Assembly (NCBI GenBank): GCA_050288085.1
Contig: JBNKDD010000133.1
Location: 1-14,838 of the forward strand
Direction of reading: 5' to 3'
Source of the DNA: JBNKDD01 sp050288085
GTDB taxonomy: Bacteria; Chloroflexota; Anaerolineae; Aggregatilineales; UBA3940
DNA: 14,838 nucleotides
Part shown: positions 14,838-14,838 of the stretch, in pieces
How the letters are laid out: each line of letters opens with the position of its first letter
Position numbering within the stretch: the first letter of the stretch is position 1
Notes under the pieces: model-generated
Told to the model about the DNA's origin: nothing
Databases searched by the model: none
What the model saw: only the letters and a program-made list of their open reading frames with translations
Program-made: the position numbers and the translations under genes

Positions 14838-14838
14838 C

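Noticed and set aside
1..14838. Search for tRNA genes, transposases, phage genes, toxin-antitoxin pairs or a defence cluster.
   Set aside because: No cloverleaf, recombinase motif or recognisable defence domain was seen; every long gene is accounted for by signalling, haem, cell-surface or unknown membrane functions.

Overview
The window looks like ordinary chromosome from a moderately GC-rich environmental bacterium. My best guess is Chloroflexota (Anaerolineae-like). The basis is the gene repertoire: a Thr/Pro-linked WD40 lipoprotein, a free-standing FHA protein, a DUF4139 protein, very large TadG-like secreted proteins, frequent GTG starts and GC-rich palindromic intergenic repeats. This is a judgement from gene style, not a marker-based assignment; no rRNA, tRNA or ribosomal protein gene is present.

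Layout. Positions 1-1448 (+) hold a two-component signalling cluster: the C-terminal part of a sensor histidine kinase, a small four-helix membrane protein 8 bases behind it, and a single-domain CheY-like receiver. A strong hairpin terminator separates this from a convergent FHA-domain gene (1522-2238, -). Upstream of that, and also on the minus strand, are a cytoplasmic DUF4139 protein with a C-terminal coiled coil (2432-4399), a 15-repeat WD40 lipoprotein (4561-6759) and a secreted multidomain glycoside hydrolase (6911-9277). These minus-strand genes have gaps of 120-190 bases, so they are probably separate transcription units. The WD40 gene has its own well-formed promoter placed so that the mRNA would be leaderless.

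Ferrochelatase (hemH, 9375-10502, +) is divergent from the hydrolase. It carries a cysteine-rich C-terminal tail whose coding sequence overlaps, by 85 bases, the end of a convergent six-helix membrane protein gene (10418-11377, -). Positions 11460-13688 and 13821 to the right edge (both -) encode large extracytoplasmic proteins; the first has a clear TadG-like N-terminus, and the second is cut by the window edge. They probably belong to a Tad/Flp-type pilus or secretion locus continuing to the right.

I see no phage, transposase, CRISPR array, toxin-antitoxin pair or recognisable defence system. The points most worth following are the leaderless promoter of the WD40 gene, the near-identical DNA repeats inside that gene, the Cys-rich ferrochelatase tail inside an antisense overlap, and two palindromic intergenic elements that look like members of dispersed repeat families.
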